NCBI GenBank assembly: GCA_963725645.1
Contig: CAVRZD010000006.1
Coordinates: 1,116,001-1,180,000, forward strand
Length of the DNA: 64,000 nucleotides
Source: JALYZC01 sp963725645
Lineage (GTDB): Bacteria > Actinomycetota > Thermoleophilia > Solirubrobacterales > Solirubrobacteraceae
Reading direction: 5' to 3'
The notes under the pieces were generated by a model. It was not told the origin of the DNA and searched no databases. It saw only the letters and a list, made by a program, of their open reading frames with translations. Below are positions 30,499 through 38,913 of this stretch, piece by piece (positions within the stretch are counted from its first letter, which is position 1; every line of letters starts with the position of its first letter). Position numbers and translations under genes: made by a program.

Positions 30499-30526
30499 TT
30501 GACTGGTCAGTCAACAGCGTTATTAT
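30499..30526 (+). promoter_or_regulatory. etfBA promoter with overlapping palindromic operator
   Basis: -35 TTGACT (30499-30504) and -10 TATTAT (30521-30526) with a 16-bp spacer. The -35 lies inside the inverted repeat TTGACTGGTCAGTCAA (7-bp arms, 2-bp centre, 30499-30514), a layout typical of TetR-family operators. A bound repressor would block RNA polymerase. The AT-rich -10 stands out in this GC-rich sequence. Confidence 0.8.
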
Positions 30527-30616
30527 GCGCGACCCCCGCTCGCCCGAGACGCAAGGGCGAGCCCGCGCTGTCCCCGTGCCCGCCGCGTCGCTCGGCACAC
30601 TGGAAGGAGGCCTGAT

Positions 30617-31411
30617 TTGAAGATTTGCGTCCTCGTGAAAGAGGTCCCCGACGCCGCCGTCGAGAAGCGCATCGATCCCTCGACGGGGCGCATGGACCGC
30701 AGCGGAGAGAAGAACCTCAATCCGTTCGACACGCACGCCATCGAGGCGGCCATGCAGATCAAGGAGGGCGGTGCCGTCCCGGTCGAGGAGGTCGTCGCGG
30801 TCACGATGGGCCCGGAGAGCGCCGTCCGCGCGCTCCACAAGGCCGTCTCGCTCGGGGCCGACCGCTCCGTGCACCTGACGGACGAGAGCCTCGCCGGCTC
30901 CGACGTCGCGGCCACCGGCTACGCGCTGGCCAAGGCGCTGGAGAAGGAGTCCCCCGACCTCGTCCTGCTCGGCCAGCAGTCCGATGACGGCGAGTGCTAC
31001 ACGATCGGCGCCGTGGTGGCCGACCACCTGCAGGCGCCCTCGCTGACCCAGGTCATCAAGCTCGACGTCGCCGACGGCAAGCTGCGCTGCGAGCGCCAGG
31101 CCGAGTACGGCTACGACACCGTCGAGGTCGAGCTGCCGGCGGTCATCTCCGTCGGCGACGCGATCAACGAGCCGCGCTACCCGTCGCTGAAGGCGATCAT
31201 GGGCGCGAAGAAGAAGCCGCTCGACACCCTCTCCGCCGGCGACGCCGGTATCGACGGCGGCAAGGTCGGCGGTGACGGCTCGCAGGTCGAGTGCGGGAAC
31301 TTCCACGACCCGCCGCAGAAGGAGGCCGGCCAGATCATCGAGGACGAGGACACCAACGAGACCGTCGAGCAGATCGTGGCCTGGCTCGAGGAAAGGAAGC
31401 TGCTGGCATGA
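30617..31411 (+). CDS. etfB: Electron transfer flavoprotein beta subunit
   Basis: 264 residues. TTG start chosen because GAAGGAGG lies 7 nt upstream and MKICVLVKEVPDA is the standard N-terminus. Family motifs: NPFDTHAIEAAMQIKE, TMGPESAVRALHKAVSLGAD, LGQQSDDGECYTIGAVVADHL and the signature region LPAVISVGDAINEPRYPSLK. With EtfA it accepts electrons from acyl-CoA dehydrogenases via FAD, AMP being bound by this subunit. The 3' end overlaps etfA (ATGA). Confidence 0.95.
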   Translation: MKICVLVKEVPDAAVEKRIDPSTGRMDRSGEKNLNPFDTHAIEAAMQIKEGGAVPVEEVVAVTMGPESAVRALHKAVSLGADRSVHLTDESLAGSDVAATGYALAKALEKESPDLVLLGQQSDDGECYTIGAVVADHLQAPSLTQVIKLDVADGKLRCERQAEYGYDTVEVELPAVISVGDAINEPRYPSLKAIMGAKKKPLDTLSAGDAGIDGGKVGGDGSQVECGNFHDPPQKEAGQIIEDEDTNETVEQIVAWLEERKLLA

Positions 31412-32385
31412 GCAACATCCTGGTCTACGTTCTTCACAAGGACGGGGAGTTCAACAAGAACTCCCTGGGCGCCGTCTCCGAGGGCGCCAAGCTCGCCGGC
31501 GAACTCGGCGGCGAGGCCCACGCGGTGGTCGTCGGCGGCGATGACCTGACCGACGAGCTCTGCGCCACGCTCGGCACCCACGGCGCCACCAAGGTCTACC
31601 GCGCCAAAGGCGCAGAGGGCCTGGCGCAGCCGGTCGTCGACGTGATGGCCAAGGTCATCACCGACAACGGGCACGGCTACGCGTTGTTCGGCGGCGGACT
31701 GCTCGGCTTCGAGATCGGCGCCGGCCTGGCCGCGCGCCTCGGCGCCGGCGTGACCATGGAGGTCACCGCCGTCAAGGCCGAGGACGGCAAGCTCGTGGCG
31801 GAGCGGCCGATCCTGCAGGACTCCTCGATCTCCGAGTCGCGCTACAAGGGCGACGTCGGCGTGATCATCGGCCGGCTCAACGCGTTCGAGGCCAGCGAGT
31901 CCGGCGGCGGCAGCGCGACCGTCGAGGACGTCGACGTCGAGTACTCGCCCTGGTCCAACAAGGCGACCATGGTGCAGCGCGGCGAGCAGCGCGGCGCCGA
32001 CGTCGACATCGAGGGCGCCGACATCCTCGTGGCCGGCGGCCGCGGGCTCGGCAAGGCCGAGGGCTTCGAGCTCTGCGAGGAGCTCGCGACCGCCTTCGGT
32101 GGCGCCGTGGCCGCGACCCGCGCGGTGGTGGATGCCGGCTGGTACCCGTACGCCACGCAGATCGGCCAGACCGGCAAGACGGTCGCGCCGAAGCTGTACC
32201 TGGCGGCGGGGATCTCCGGCGCCATCCAGCACAAGGTCGGCATGCAGAACTCCGAGAACATCGTCGCGATCAACAAGGACTCCAACGCGCCGATCTTCGA
32301 GTTCTCCGACCTCGGCATCGTGGGCGACCTCAACAAGATCCTGCCCAAGCTGACCGAGGCCGTGAAGGCGAAGAAGGGCGGCTGA
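31408..32385 (+). CDS. etfA: Electron transfer flavoprotein alpha subunit
   Basis: 325 residues. The C-terminal FAD domain has ADILVAGGRGLGKAEGFEL, TRAVVDAGWYPYATQIGQTG, LYLAAGISGAIQHKVGM and AINKDSNAPIFEFSDLGIVG, all close to the family consensus. Start ATG overlaps the etfB stop. It holds the redox-active FAD and passes electrons to the ETF-quinone oxidoreductase encoded 7 bp downstream. Confidence 0.95.
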   Translation: MSNILVYVLHKDGEFNKNSLGAVSEGAKLAGELGGEAHAVVVGGDDLTDELCATLGTHGATKVYRAKGAEGLAQPVVDVMAKVITDNGHGYALFGGGLLGFEIGAGLAARLGAGVTMEVTAVKAEDGKLVAERPILQDSSISESRYKGDVGVIIGRLNAFEASESGGGSATVEDVDVEYSPWSNKATMVQRGEQRGADVDIEGADILVAGGRGLGKAEGFELCEELATAFGGAVAATRAVVDAGWYPYATQIGQTGKTVAPKLYLAAGISGAIQHKVGMQNSENIVAINKDSNAPIFEFSDLGIVGDLNKILPKLTEAVKAKKGG

Positions 32386-32392
32386 TCGCGCC

Positions 32393-34117
32393 ATGGCCGT
32401 TGACGGGTCCAGCAACGGAGCGGTACCGCCGAGCGCGTACCCGCCGCCGGTCGACTCGCCGAACGAGTTCATCAAGCGCGAGCTCGACGGCGAGGACGAC
32501 CGGATCGACGTCGGCGTCGTGATCGTCGGCGGCGGCCCGGCGGGCCTGGCCTGCGCCAACCGCCTGCTGCAGCTGCTGGCCGAGGACGAGGCGCTGTCCG
32601 AGCGGCTCGGCGAGGTGCCGGTGGCGGTGGTCGAGAAGGGCAAGGCATGCGGCGCGCACAACCTCTCCGGCGCGTGCATGCGGCCGGAGCCGCTGCGCGC
32701 GCTGTTCCCGGACGTGGACCCGAAGGACTGGCCCTTCCGGCACGGCGACGAGGTGAGCAAGGAGACCGTCTACTGGATGCTCTCCCGGCGCATCGCGCTC
32801 CCGCTCAAGCCCACGCCGCCGCCGTTCCGCAACCACGGCAACTACGTGGTGTCGGTCGCCGAGCTGTCGCGCTGGCTGGCCGAGAAGGCCGAGGAGGCCG
32901 GCGCGTACATCCTCACCGAGACCTCGGCGACGCAGCTGCTCGTCGAGGACGGCGTCGTTCGCGGCGTGCGCTCGGGCGACAAGGGCCGCGGCAAGGACGG
33001 CGAGCCGCTCGGCAACTTCGAGCCGGGCTCCGACCTCGCCGCGCAGGCGACGGTCCTCGCCGAGGGGACGTGGGGACACCTGACCGGGGCGGCGATCCGC
33101 GAGTTCGACCTCGCGGCCGACCGCGAGCCGCAGGTGTGGTCGCTCGGCGTCAAGGAGGTGTGGGAGGTCGCCGAGCCGCTCGATCGCATCATCCACACGC
33201 TCGGCTGGCCGCTGCGCTACCGCGCCAAGTACCACGAGTTCGGCGGCTCCTGGATCTACCCGATGGGCGAGGACAAGGTCTCGCTGGGCTTCGTCGTCGG
33301 CCTCGACTACACCGACGCCACGCTGTCCGGGCACGACGTGCTCCAGCAGTTCAAGGAGAGCCGGCTCGTGCGCAGGATCCTCGAGGGCGGCAAGCGCCTG
33401 ACCTGGGGCGCCAAGGCGATCCCGGAGGGCGGCTACTGGGCGATGCCCAAGCTGACGGCTCCCGGCCTCGCGCTCGCCGGCGACGCCGCCGGCATGGTCA
33501 ACGTGCCGACGCTCAAGGGCATCCACTACTCGATCCAGGCCGGGATGCTCGCCGCGGAGACGATCTACCAGGGCCTGAAGTCGGGCTCGACGAACTTCAG
33601 CGCGTACGAGCAGCGGGTCGAGGACTCGATCATCGGCCAGGACCTCTACGAGTCGCGCAACATGAAGCAGCCGTTCGCGAAGGGCTTCTTCGTCGGCGGC
33701 GCGATCACGAACGCGATGGTGGTCAGCAAGGGCCGCTTCCCCGGCGGGCGCTGGCGCAATCACCGCGACGCCGACGCGCCGGTCTTCATCGGGAACAAGC
33801 GCAAGACGTATCCGAAGCCCGACGGCAAGTACACCTTCGACAAGCTCTCGAGCGTCTACGTCACCGGGAACGCGACGCGGGACGACGCGCCGAACCACAT
33901 CCGCGTGCAGAAGCACGTGCCGCGGGAGGTCGCGGAGGCCTGGGTCTACATGTGCCCGGCCGGGGTCTACGAGCTGCCCGAGGACGCGCCCGAGGACGGC
34001 GACGTCGACGTGATCGTCAACTACACGAACTGCGTGCAGTGTGGGGCGATCACGGCCAAGGGCGGGCGCCTCACGCCGCCCGAGGGCGGCGACGGGCCCC
34101 TGTACACGGTCACCTAG
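32393..34117 (+). CDS. ETF-quinone oxidoreductase (FixC/FixX fusion type) missing one cluster Cys
   Basis: 574 residues. N-terminal FAD Rossmann motif (DVGVVIVGGGPAGLACANRL), HNLSGACMRPEPL, the ubiquinone/membrane-inserting region (DKVSLGFVVGLDYTD), the second FAD stretch LALAGDAAGMVNVPTLKGIH and a C-terminal ferredoxin-like part. Homologous enzymes bind one 4Fe-4S cluster with four Cys; here CPAG and CVQC provide three, but the next position reads GAIT where a Cys is expected (C-x2-C-x2-C). The cluster may be 3Fe-4S, use another ligand or be absent. Membrane-peripheral; links fatty-acid oxidation to the quinone pool. Confidence 0.9.
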   Translation: MAVDGSSNGAVPPSAYPPPVDSPNEFIKRELDGEDDRIDVGVVIVGGGPAGLACANRLLQLLAEDEALSERLGEVPVAVVEKGKACGAHNLSGACMRPEPLRALFPDVDPKDWPFRHGDEVSKETVYWMLSRRIALPLKPTPPPFRNHGNYVVSVAELSRWLAEKAEEAGAYILTETSATQLLVEDGVVRGVRSGDKGRGKDGEPLGNFEPGSDLAAQATVLAEGTWGHLTGAAIREFDLAADREPQVWSLGVKEVWEVAEPLDRIIHTLGWPLRYRAKYHEFGGSWIYPMGEDKVSLGFVVGLDYTDATLSGHDVLQQFKESRLVRRILEGGKRLTWGAKAIPEGGYWAMPKLTAPGLALAGDAAGMVNVPTLKGIHYSIQAGMLAAETIYQGLKSGSTNFSAYEQRVEDSIIGQDLYESRNMKQPFAKGFFVGGAITNAMVVSKGRFPGGRWRNHRDADAPVFIGNKRKTYPKPDGKYTFDKLSSVYVTGNATRDDAPNHIRVQKHVPREVAEAWVYMCPAGVYELPEDAPEDGDVDVIVNYTNCVQCGAITAKGGRLTPPEGGDGPLYTVT

Positions 34118-34159
34118 ACGCGCAACCATCCGTTTGCCCCGCTGTTAAGGGGTGTTCAC

Positions 34160-34903
34160 ATGGTGCGGAAGCTCATCCCGATCGCATGCGCGGGGGCGCT
34201 CGCGTTCCCCGCCGCGGCACAGCCGGCGAACCCGCCGCGCGCGTCTGCGCAGCTCGAGCGCTGCCATGCCTCGCTCGACGCCGCGCAGCGCTACGCCGTG
34301 TTCAGCGGCGTCATGCGCTCGCTGCGCGGGGGCCAGGACCGCATGGAGATGCGCTTCGACCTGTTCCGCCGGGCGGCGGGCGGCTTCGCGTTCAAGCGGG
34401 TCGCCGCGCCGGGCCTGGGCGTCTGGAACCACGCCGACGCCGGGGTGGGCCGCTTCAAGTTCAAGCAGAAGGTCGCGAACCTGACGGCGCCCGCGGCCTA
34501 CCGCGCCGTCGTGAGCTTCCGCTGGATCAACGCAAGCGGCCGCGTGTTCGCCAGGGCGCAGCACGTCACGCCGACCTGCCAGCAGCCGGACCTGCGGCCG
34601 AACCTGCGGATCGGCAGGATCACGCCTCAGGGTCGGACGTACGTCGTCACGGTCCGCAACGACGGCCACAGCGCGGCGCGGGGGTTCGACGTGAGCCTCA
34701 GGGTGGGCGGCGTGCCGGTCGTGCCGACCCAGACCGTCGGCATCCTCGGCGCCGGCCAGCGGGCGGTCCTCCAGTTCGCGGGTCCTCGCTGCGGTGATCC
34801 GATCGTCGCGACGGCTGACAGCGGCGCCGCGGTGGCGGAGACCAGCGAGGCGGACAACCGGCTCACGGTGGCCTGTCCGTCCGTCGCGACCAGCTCGCGC
34901 TAG
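34160..34903 (+). CDS. Secreted protein with C-terminal CARDB-like domain
   Basis: 247 residues, signal peptide (KLIPIACAGALAFPAAAQPA). The first domain (about 30-140) is of unknown type and has paired Cys. The second (about 150-240: RPNLRIGRITPQGRTYVVTV, NDGHSAARGFDVSLRVGGVP, VAETSEADNRLTVAC) is a CARDB-type immunoglobulin-like fold used in surface adhesion proteins. AGGGGT lies about 7 nt before the ATG. Lone gene after the etf operon, followed by a terminator-like hairpin. Confidence 0.75.
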   Translation: MVRKLIPIACAGALAFPAAAQPANPPRASAQLERCHASLDAAQRYAVFSGVMRSLRGGQDRMEMRFDLFRRAAGGFAFKRVAAPGLGVWNHADAGVGRFKFKQKVANLTAPAAYRAVVSFRWINASGRVFARAQHVTPTCQQPDLRPNLRIGRITPQGRTYVVTVRNDGHSAARGFDVSLRVGGVPVVPTQTVGILGAGQRAVLQFAGPRCGDPIVATADSGAAVAETSEADNRLTVACPSVATSSR

Positions 34904-34923
34904 CGGTTGCGCCCGAGGACGAT

Positions 34924-34951
34924 CGTGCCGGCCGCGGCGCCAGCCGGCACG
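34924..34951 (+). terminator. Terminator-type hairpin after the CARDB gene
   Basis: CGTGCCGGC / GCCGGCACG, 9-bp perfect arms with a 10-nt loop, 20 bp after the stop; no U-tract. Confidence 0.65.
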
Positions 34952-35023
34952 GGACGTTCAGGCTCGCCCCGGGCACCAACGCCCGCTGATCGCCCCGCCC
35001 GCGCCCGCCCTGGTCGACCCAGC

Positions 35024-35029
35024 TAGAAT
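35024..35029 (+). promoter_or_regulatory. TAGAAT -10 box, leaderless rpmE
   Basis: TAGAAT ends 7 nt before the GTG at 35037. There is no SD, so the message likely begins at the start codon. Confidence 0.6.
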
Positions 35030-35036
35030 CGATCTC

Positions 35037-35261
35037 GTGAAGACCGAGATCCATCCCGAGTACGTCGAGGCGCACGTCCGCTGCACCTGTGGCAACGAGT
35101 TCACGACGCGCTCGACCAAGTCCGAGCTGCACGTCGAGATCTGCTCGAACTGCCACCCGTTCTACACGGGGCGCCAGAAGCTCGTGGACTCCGGCGGCCG
35201 CGTCGAGCGCTTCCAGCGCCGGGCCGCCAAGCGCAAGAAGACCTCTCAGGCCGCGTCCTAG
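35037..35261 (+). CDS. rpmE: Ribosomal protein bL31, zinc-binding form
   Basis: 74 residues, GTG start (KTEIHPEYVEAHVRCTCGNE). Four Cys in CTCG and CSNC form the zinc site of the C+ type L31. The family end HPFYTGRQKLVDSGGRVERF is followed by a basic tail. Part of the large ribosomal subunit, at the central protuberance. First gene of the translation cluster with DUF1385, prfA, prmC and tsaC. Confidence 0.96.
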   Translation: MKTEIHPEYVEAHVRCTCGNEFTTRSTKSELHVEICSNCHPFYTGRQKLVDSGGRVERFQRRAAKRKKTSQAAS

Positions 35262-35322
35262 GGCCGCTCGCGTGCAGGCGACGGCCCCGCGCGCATCGCA
35301 ATCCGCCGCGGATCCGGTCCGG

Positions 35323-36309
35323 ATGCCCGACGGCGAGCTGATGGCCCAGCGGGACGCGCCCGTGGGCGGTCAGGCCGTGCTCGAGGGCGTGATGATGCGG
35401 GGCATCTCCACCTGGGCTGTGGCCGTGCGCAAGCCCGTCCCCGAGGACCTGCACGACGGCAAGCTCGATCCCGAGGAGGGCGCCCACGGCGAGATCGAGG
35501 TCTCGTCGTTCCCGCTCGTCTCGTGGACGAAGAAGCATCGGGTCCTGCGCTGGCCGATCATCCGCGGGGTCGTCGCCCTCGTCGAGTCGCTGAAGATCGG
35601 CTTCAAGGCGCTCGGCATCTCCGCCAACGCCCAGCTGCCCGAGGAGGAGGAGCCGATCTCGAGCGGCGCCTGGGTCGGGACGGTCGTCGTGGCCATGGTC
35701 TTCGCGATCGGGCTGTTCTTCGTCGTGCCGGTCGGTCTCACGAGCCTGATCAAGAGCTCGCTGCACTCCTCGGTGCTCTTCTGGCTGATCGAGGGGGTCG
35801 TGCGCACGGCGATCTTCCTCGGCTACCTGCTGCTGCTCTCGCGCCTGCGCGACCTGCGCCGGGTGTTCGAGTACCACGGCGCCGAGCACAAGACGATCGC
35901 ATGCTACGAGGCCGGTCAGCCGCTGACCCCGGAGAACGCGGCTCGCTACTCGCGGCTGCACCCGCGCTGCGGCACGAGCTTCCTGCTGATCGTGATGATC
36001 GTCGCCATCTTCACCTTTGCCCCGATCGGGCTGCCGGCGTGGTACTTCCTCGTGGCCTCCCGCATTCTCGGCGTGCCCCTGATCGCCGGCATCTCCTTCG
36101 AGATCATCAAGTGGGCGGGGCGCAACCGCCGCAAGCGCTGGGTGCGCGTCGTCATGTGGCCCGGCCTCCAGCTCCAGAAGCTCACCACCCGCGAGCCCGA
36201 CGCGGCCGAACTGGCCGTCGCGATCGCCGCGCTCGACGCCGTGCTGGCGGTCGAGCGCCCGGGCGAGGCCGACGCGGACGACCTCGTTGGCGTCGAGGTC
36301 GTGGCGTAG
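35323..36309 (+). CDS. DUF1385 family membrane protein
   Basis: About 328 residues from ATG 35323; GTG 35272, 11 bp after the rpmE stop, would add 17. Family hallmarks are VGGQAVLEGVMMRG near the N-terminus and EYHGAEHKTIACYEAG, plus HPRCGTSFLLIVMI. Four or five helices. The family is widely placed next to rpmE and prfA in actinobacteria and firmicutes; its job is not established. Overlap and spacing suggest co-transcription with rpmE. Confidence 0.88.
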   Translation: MPDGELMAQRDAPVGGQAVLEGVMMRGISTWAVAVRKPVPEDLHDGKLDPEEGAHGEIEVSSFPLVSWTKKHRVLRWPIIRGVVALVESLKIGFKALGISANAQLPEEEEPISSGAWVGTVVVAMVFAIGLFFVVPVGLTSLIKSSLHSSVLFWLIEGVVRTAIFLGYLLLLSRLRDLRRVFEYHGAEHKTIACYEAGQPLTPENAARYSRLHPRCGTSFLLIVMIVAIFTFAPIGLPAWYFLVASRILGVPLIAGISFEIIKWAGRNRRKRWVRVVMWPGLQLQKLTTREPDAAELAVAIAALDAVLAVERPGEADADDLVGVEVVA

Positions 36310-36384
36310 GATCGGGCTTCGCCGCGCTTCGGGCGCGACATCCATTGCGAGGAACGCCACGGAATTGGCAGAATCGGTGACGGG

Positions 36385-37824
36385 ATGGCGCTGACGCAGC
36401 TCTCAGCGCTGGACGCTTCGTTCGTCCGGCTGGAGGCTCCGCGCGTGCACATGCACGTCACGTGGATCGCCTTCTTCGCGCCGGACGGGACGCGGCCACG
36501 TCCGACCGTGGAGGCCCTGCGCGCCTCGATCGCCGCGCGCCTGCCGTTGATGCCGCGCTTTCGCCAGCGCCTCGTATCGCCGCCGGCGGGCATGGGCGAC
36601 CCCTTCTGGATCGACGACCCGGACTTCCGCGTCGCCCTGCACGTCGAGGGCTACACCGCGCCCGAGGAGGCCATGGATCTCGCCAGCTTCGAGTCGCTCA
36701 CCGACGCGCTGCTGTCCGACCCGCTGGACCGCCGCCGGCCGCTGTGGCACCTCGTGCTGGTCCCGCGCCTGCAGGACGGCCGGGTGGGCCTGATCGGCCG
36801 CTTCCACCATGCGCTCGTCGACGGCACGTCCGCGATGGAGCTCGGGCTCGTGCTGTTCGACGCGCCCGACGCGGCGCCGCCCGACGCCGAGGAGGACGCG
36901 GACTGGGCGCCCGCGCCGCTCCCCGCCCCGGCGCGCCTCGCTGTCGCGACCGCGGCCGCTCGGCTGGGCCAGGCGCGGCGTGCTGCCACGCGGGCGCTGG
37001 GCGCCGCTCGCGCGCCGGGCGCCGCCGCCTCGACGCTGCTGACCTCGCTCACGCGCGCGTCCGCCGCCCTGCGCGAGGACGTGCTCGAGCCCGCGCCGCC
37101 GTCGCATCTCAACCGCACGGTCGGATCGGCGCGGACGGTCGCGCTGCGCCGCCTGCCGGCGCCGGCGCTCGTGGCCGTGAAGGAAGCGGCCGAGGTCACG
37201 CTCAACGACGTCGGCCTGGCGCTCGTCGCCGGCACGCTGCGGCGCCTCGCACTCGAGTTGGGCGAGCGCCCGCGCGCGCTGAAGGCCATGGTGCCCGTCA
37301 GCCTCCATCCCGACGACGATCGTGCGCGCTTCGGCAACGCGCTGTCCTTCGCCTTCCTCGAGCTCCCGCTGAATCGAGCCGACCCGGCAGACCGGCTCGC
37401 GCTCGTGCACGAGCGCACCGAGCGCTTCAAGGAGGCGCGCCGGCCCGCCGCCACGGCGCTGGCGGTCGACGCCCTCGCGGTCGTTCCCGCCCCCCTGCGA
37501 ACGGGCCTCGCGCGGGCCGCCAACAGCGCGCGGATGTTCAACCTCAGCGTGTCCAACGTGCGCGGGCCGCGCCGGCCGTTCTACCTGCTCGGCGCGGAGC
37601 TCGACGAGGCCTACACGCTGGCGCCCCTGGGTGCCGAGCACGCCCTGTCGGTCGCCTTCTTCACCTACCGCGACGGCGTCCACTTCGCGTTCCAGGCCGA
37701 CCCGGACGTCCTTCCCGGCGTCGACGGCCTGCCCGCCGCGCTCGACGCGGAGCTCGACGCGCTGGCCGAGGCGTACGCGTCGCCACGCGCGGCTCGAGCG
37801 CCGATCCTGACGCCTGATGCCTGA
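36385..37824 (+). CDS. Wax ester synthase / diacylglycerol acyltransferase
   Basis: 479 residues. Catalytic HHxxxDG is FHHALVDGTSAM. The N-terminal QLSALDASFVRLE and the C-terminal NLSVSNVRGPRRPFYLLGAE segment are typical of WS/DGAT. It acylates diacylglycerol or fatty alcohols with acyl-CoA to make storage lipid at the membrane surface. Inserted between DUF1385 and prfA in a cluster otherwise devoted to translation. Confidence 0.92.
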   Translation: MALTQLSALDASFVRLEAPRVHMHVTWIAFFAPDGTRPRPTVEALRASIAARLPLMPRFRQRLVSPPAGMGDPFWIDDPDFRVALHVEGYTAPEEAMDLASFESLTDALLSDPLDRRRPLWHLVLVPRLQDGRVGLIGRFHHALVDGTSAMELGLVLFDAPDAAPPDAEEDADWAPAPLPAPARLAVATAAARLGQARRAATRALGAARAPGAAASTLLTSLTRASAALREDVLEPAPPSHLNRTVGSARTVALRRLPAPALVAVKEAAEVTLNDVGLALVAGTLRRLALELGERPRALKAMVPVSLHPDDDRARFGNALSFAFLELPLNRADPADRLALVHERTERFKEARRPAATALAVDALAVVPAPLRTGLARAANSARMFNLSVSNVRGPRRPFYLLGAELDEAYTLAPLGAEHALSVAFFTYRDGVHFAFQADPDVLPGVDGLPAALDAELDALAEAYASPRAARAPILTPDA

Positions 37825-37847
37825 GCCCTGAGCTTCGGATCGCGCCC

Positions 37848-37853
37848 TAGACT
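37848..37853 (+). promoter_or_regulatory. TAGACT -10 box, leaderless prfA
   Basis: TAGACT ends 7 nt before the ATG at 37861; no SD is present. Confidence 0.6.
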
Positions 37854-37860
37854 CGATTCC

Positions 37861-38913
37861 ATGATCGACAAGCTGGTCGAGCAGATCGAGGCGCGCTTCG
37901 CCGAGCTCGAGCGCGAGATGGCCGATCCCGAGGTGATCGCCGACCGCGAGCGCTACGCGCAGGTCGGGCGTGAGTACAGCGAGCTCGAGGCGGCCGCGAA
38001 GCTGGCGACCGACTGGCGCCGCGCCGTCGACGACGCGGCGGGCGCGCGCGAGTTGATCGGGGAGGACGGCGACGATCCCGAGCTGCGCGAGCTGCTGACC
38101 TCCTCCCAGCGGCGCATGGCGGAGCTCGAGGAGGAGATCCGGCTCGCGATGGTCGAGCGCGACCCCAACGACGACAAGAACGTGATCGTCGAGGTGCGGG
38201 CGGGGGCGGGCGGCGACGAGGCCGGTCTGTGGGCCGGAGACCTCCAGCGCATGCTGTCGAAGTACGCGGAGCGGCGCGGCTTCCAGACCGAGTCGCTGGC
38301 CGCCGGCGACGGGGCGTACACCTTCGCGGTGAAGGGCGACGGCGCGTATTCGGTCTTCAAGCACGAGGGCGGCACGCACCGGGTCCAGCGCATCCCGGAG
38401 ACGGAGTCCCAGGGCCGCATCCACACCTCGACGGCGACCGTCGCCGTGCTCCCGGAGGCCGAGGACGTGGACGTGGAGGTCGACCCGAACGATCTCGAGA
38501 TCGACGTGTACCGGTCCTCCGGGCCCGGCGGGCAGTCGGTGAACACCACCGACTCTGCCGTTCGCATCACCCACCGGCCGAGCGGGATCGTCGTCTCGAT
38601 GCAGGACGAGAAGTCCCAGAAGCAGAATCGCGAGAAGGCGATGCGCGTCCTGCGCGCGCGCCTCTTCGAGCGCGCGCAGGCCGAGCAGCAGGCCGAGCTC
38701 GCGGCCGACAGGCGTGCACAGGTTGGAAGCGGCGAGCGGGCCGAGAAGATCCGCACCTACAACTTCCCCGAGCAGCGCGTGACCGATCACCGCATCGACC
38801 TCAAGGTGCACAACCTGCCCGCGGTCCTCGACGGGGACCTCGACGAGCTCACCGAGGCGCTCCAGGCCGACGAGAAGGCTCGCCGTCTCCAGGACCACTC
38901 CGAGGGCGCATGA
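37861..38913 (+). CDS. prfA: Peptide chain release factor 1
   Basis: 350 residues. Methylated Gln motif SSGPGGQSVNTTDSAVRITH carries the GGQ catalytic tripeptide. The codon-recognition tripeptide sits in VQRIPETESQGRIHTS and reads PET where E. coli RF1 has PAT; it marks RF1, which reads UAA and UAG. The protein ends in a normal RF1 helix (TYNFPEQRVTDHRIDL). prmC, which methylates the GGQ Gln, overlaps by 4 bp. Confidence 0.96.
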   Translation: MIDKLVEQIEARFAELEREMADPEVIADRERYAQVGREYSELEAAAKLATDWRRAVDDAAGARELIGEDGDDPELRELLTSSQRRMAELEEEIRLAMVERDPNDDKNVIVEVRAGAGGDEAGLWAGDLQRMLSKYAERRGFQTESLAAGDGAYTFAVKGDGAYSVFKHEGGTHRVQRIPETESQGRIHTSTATVAVLPEAEDVDVEVDPNDLEIDVYRSSGPGGQSVNTTDSAVRITHRPSGIVVSMQDEKSQKQNREKAMRVLRARLFERAQAEQQAELAADRRAQVGSGERAEKIRTYNFPEQRVTDHRIDLKVHNLPAVLDGDLDELTEALQADEKARRLQDHSEGA

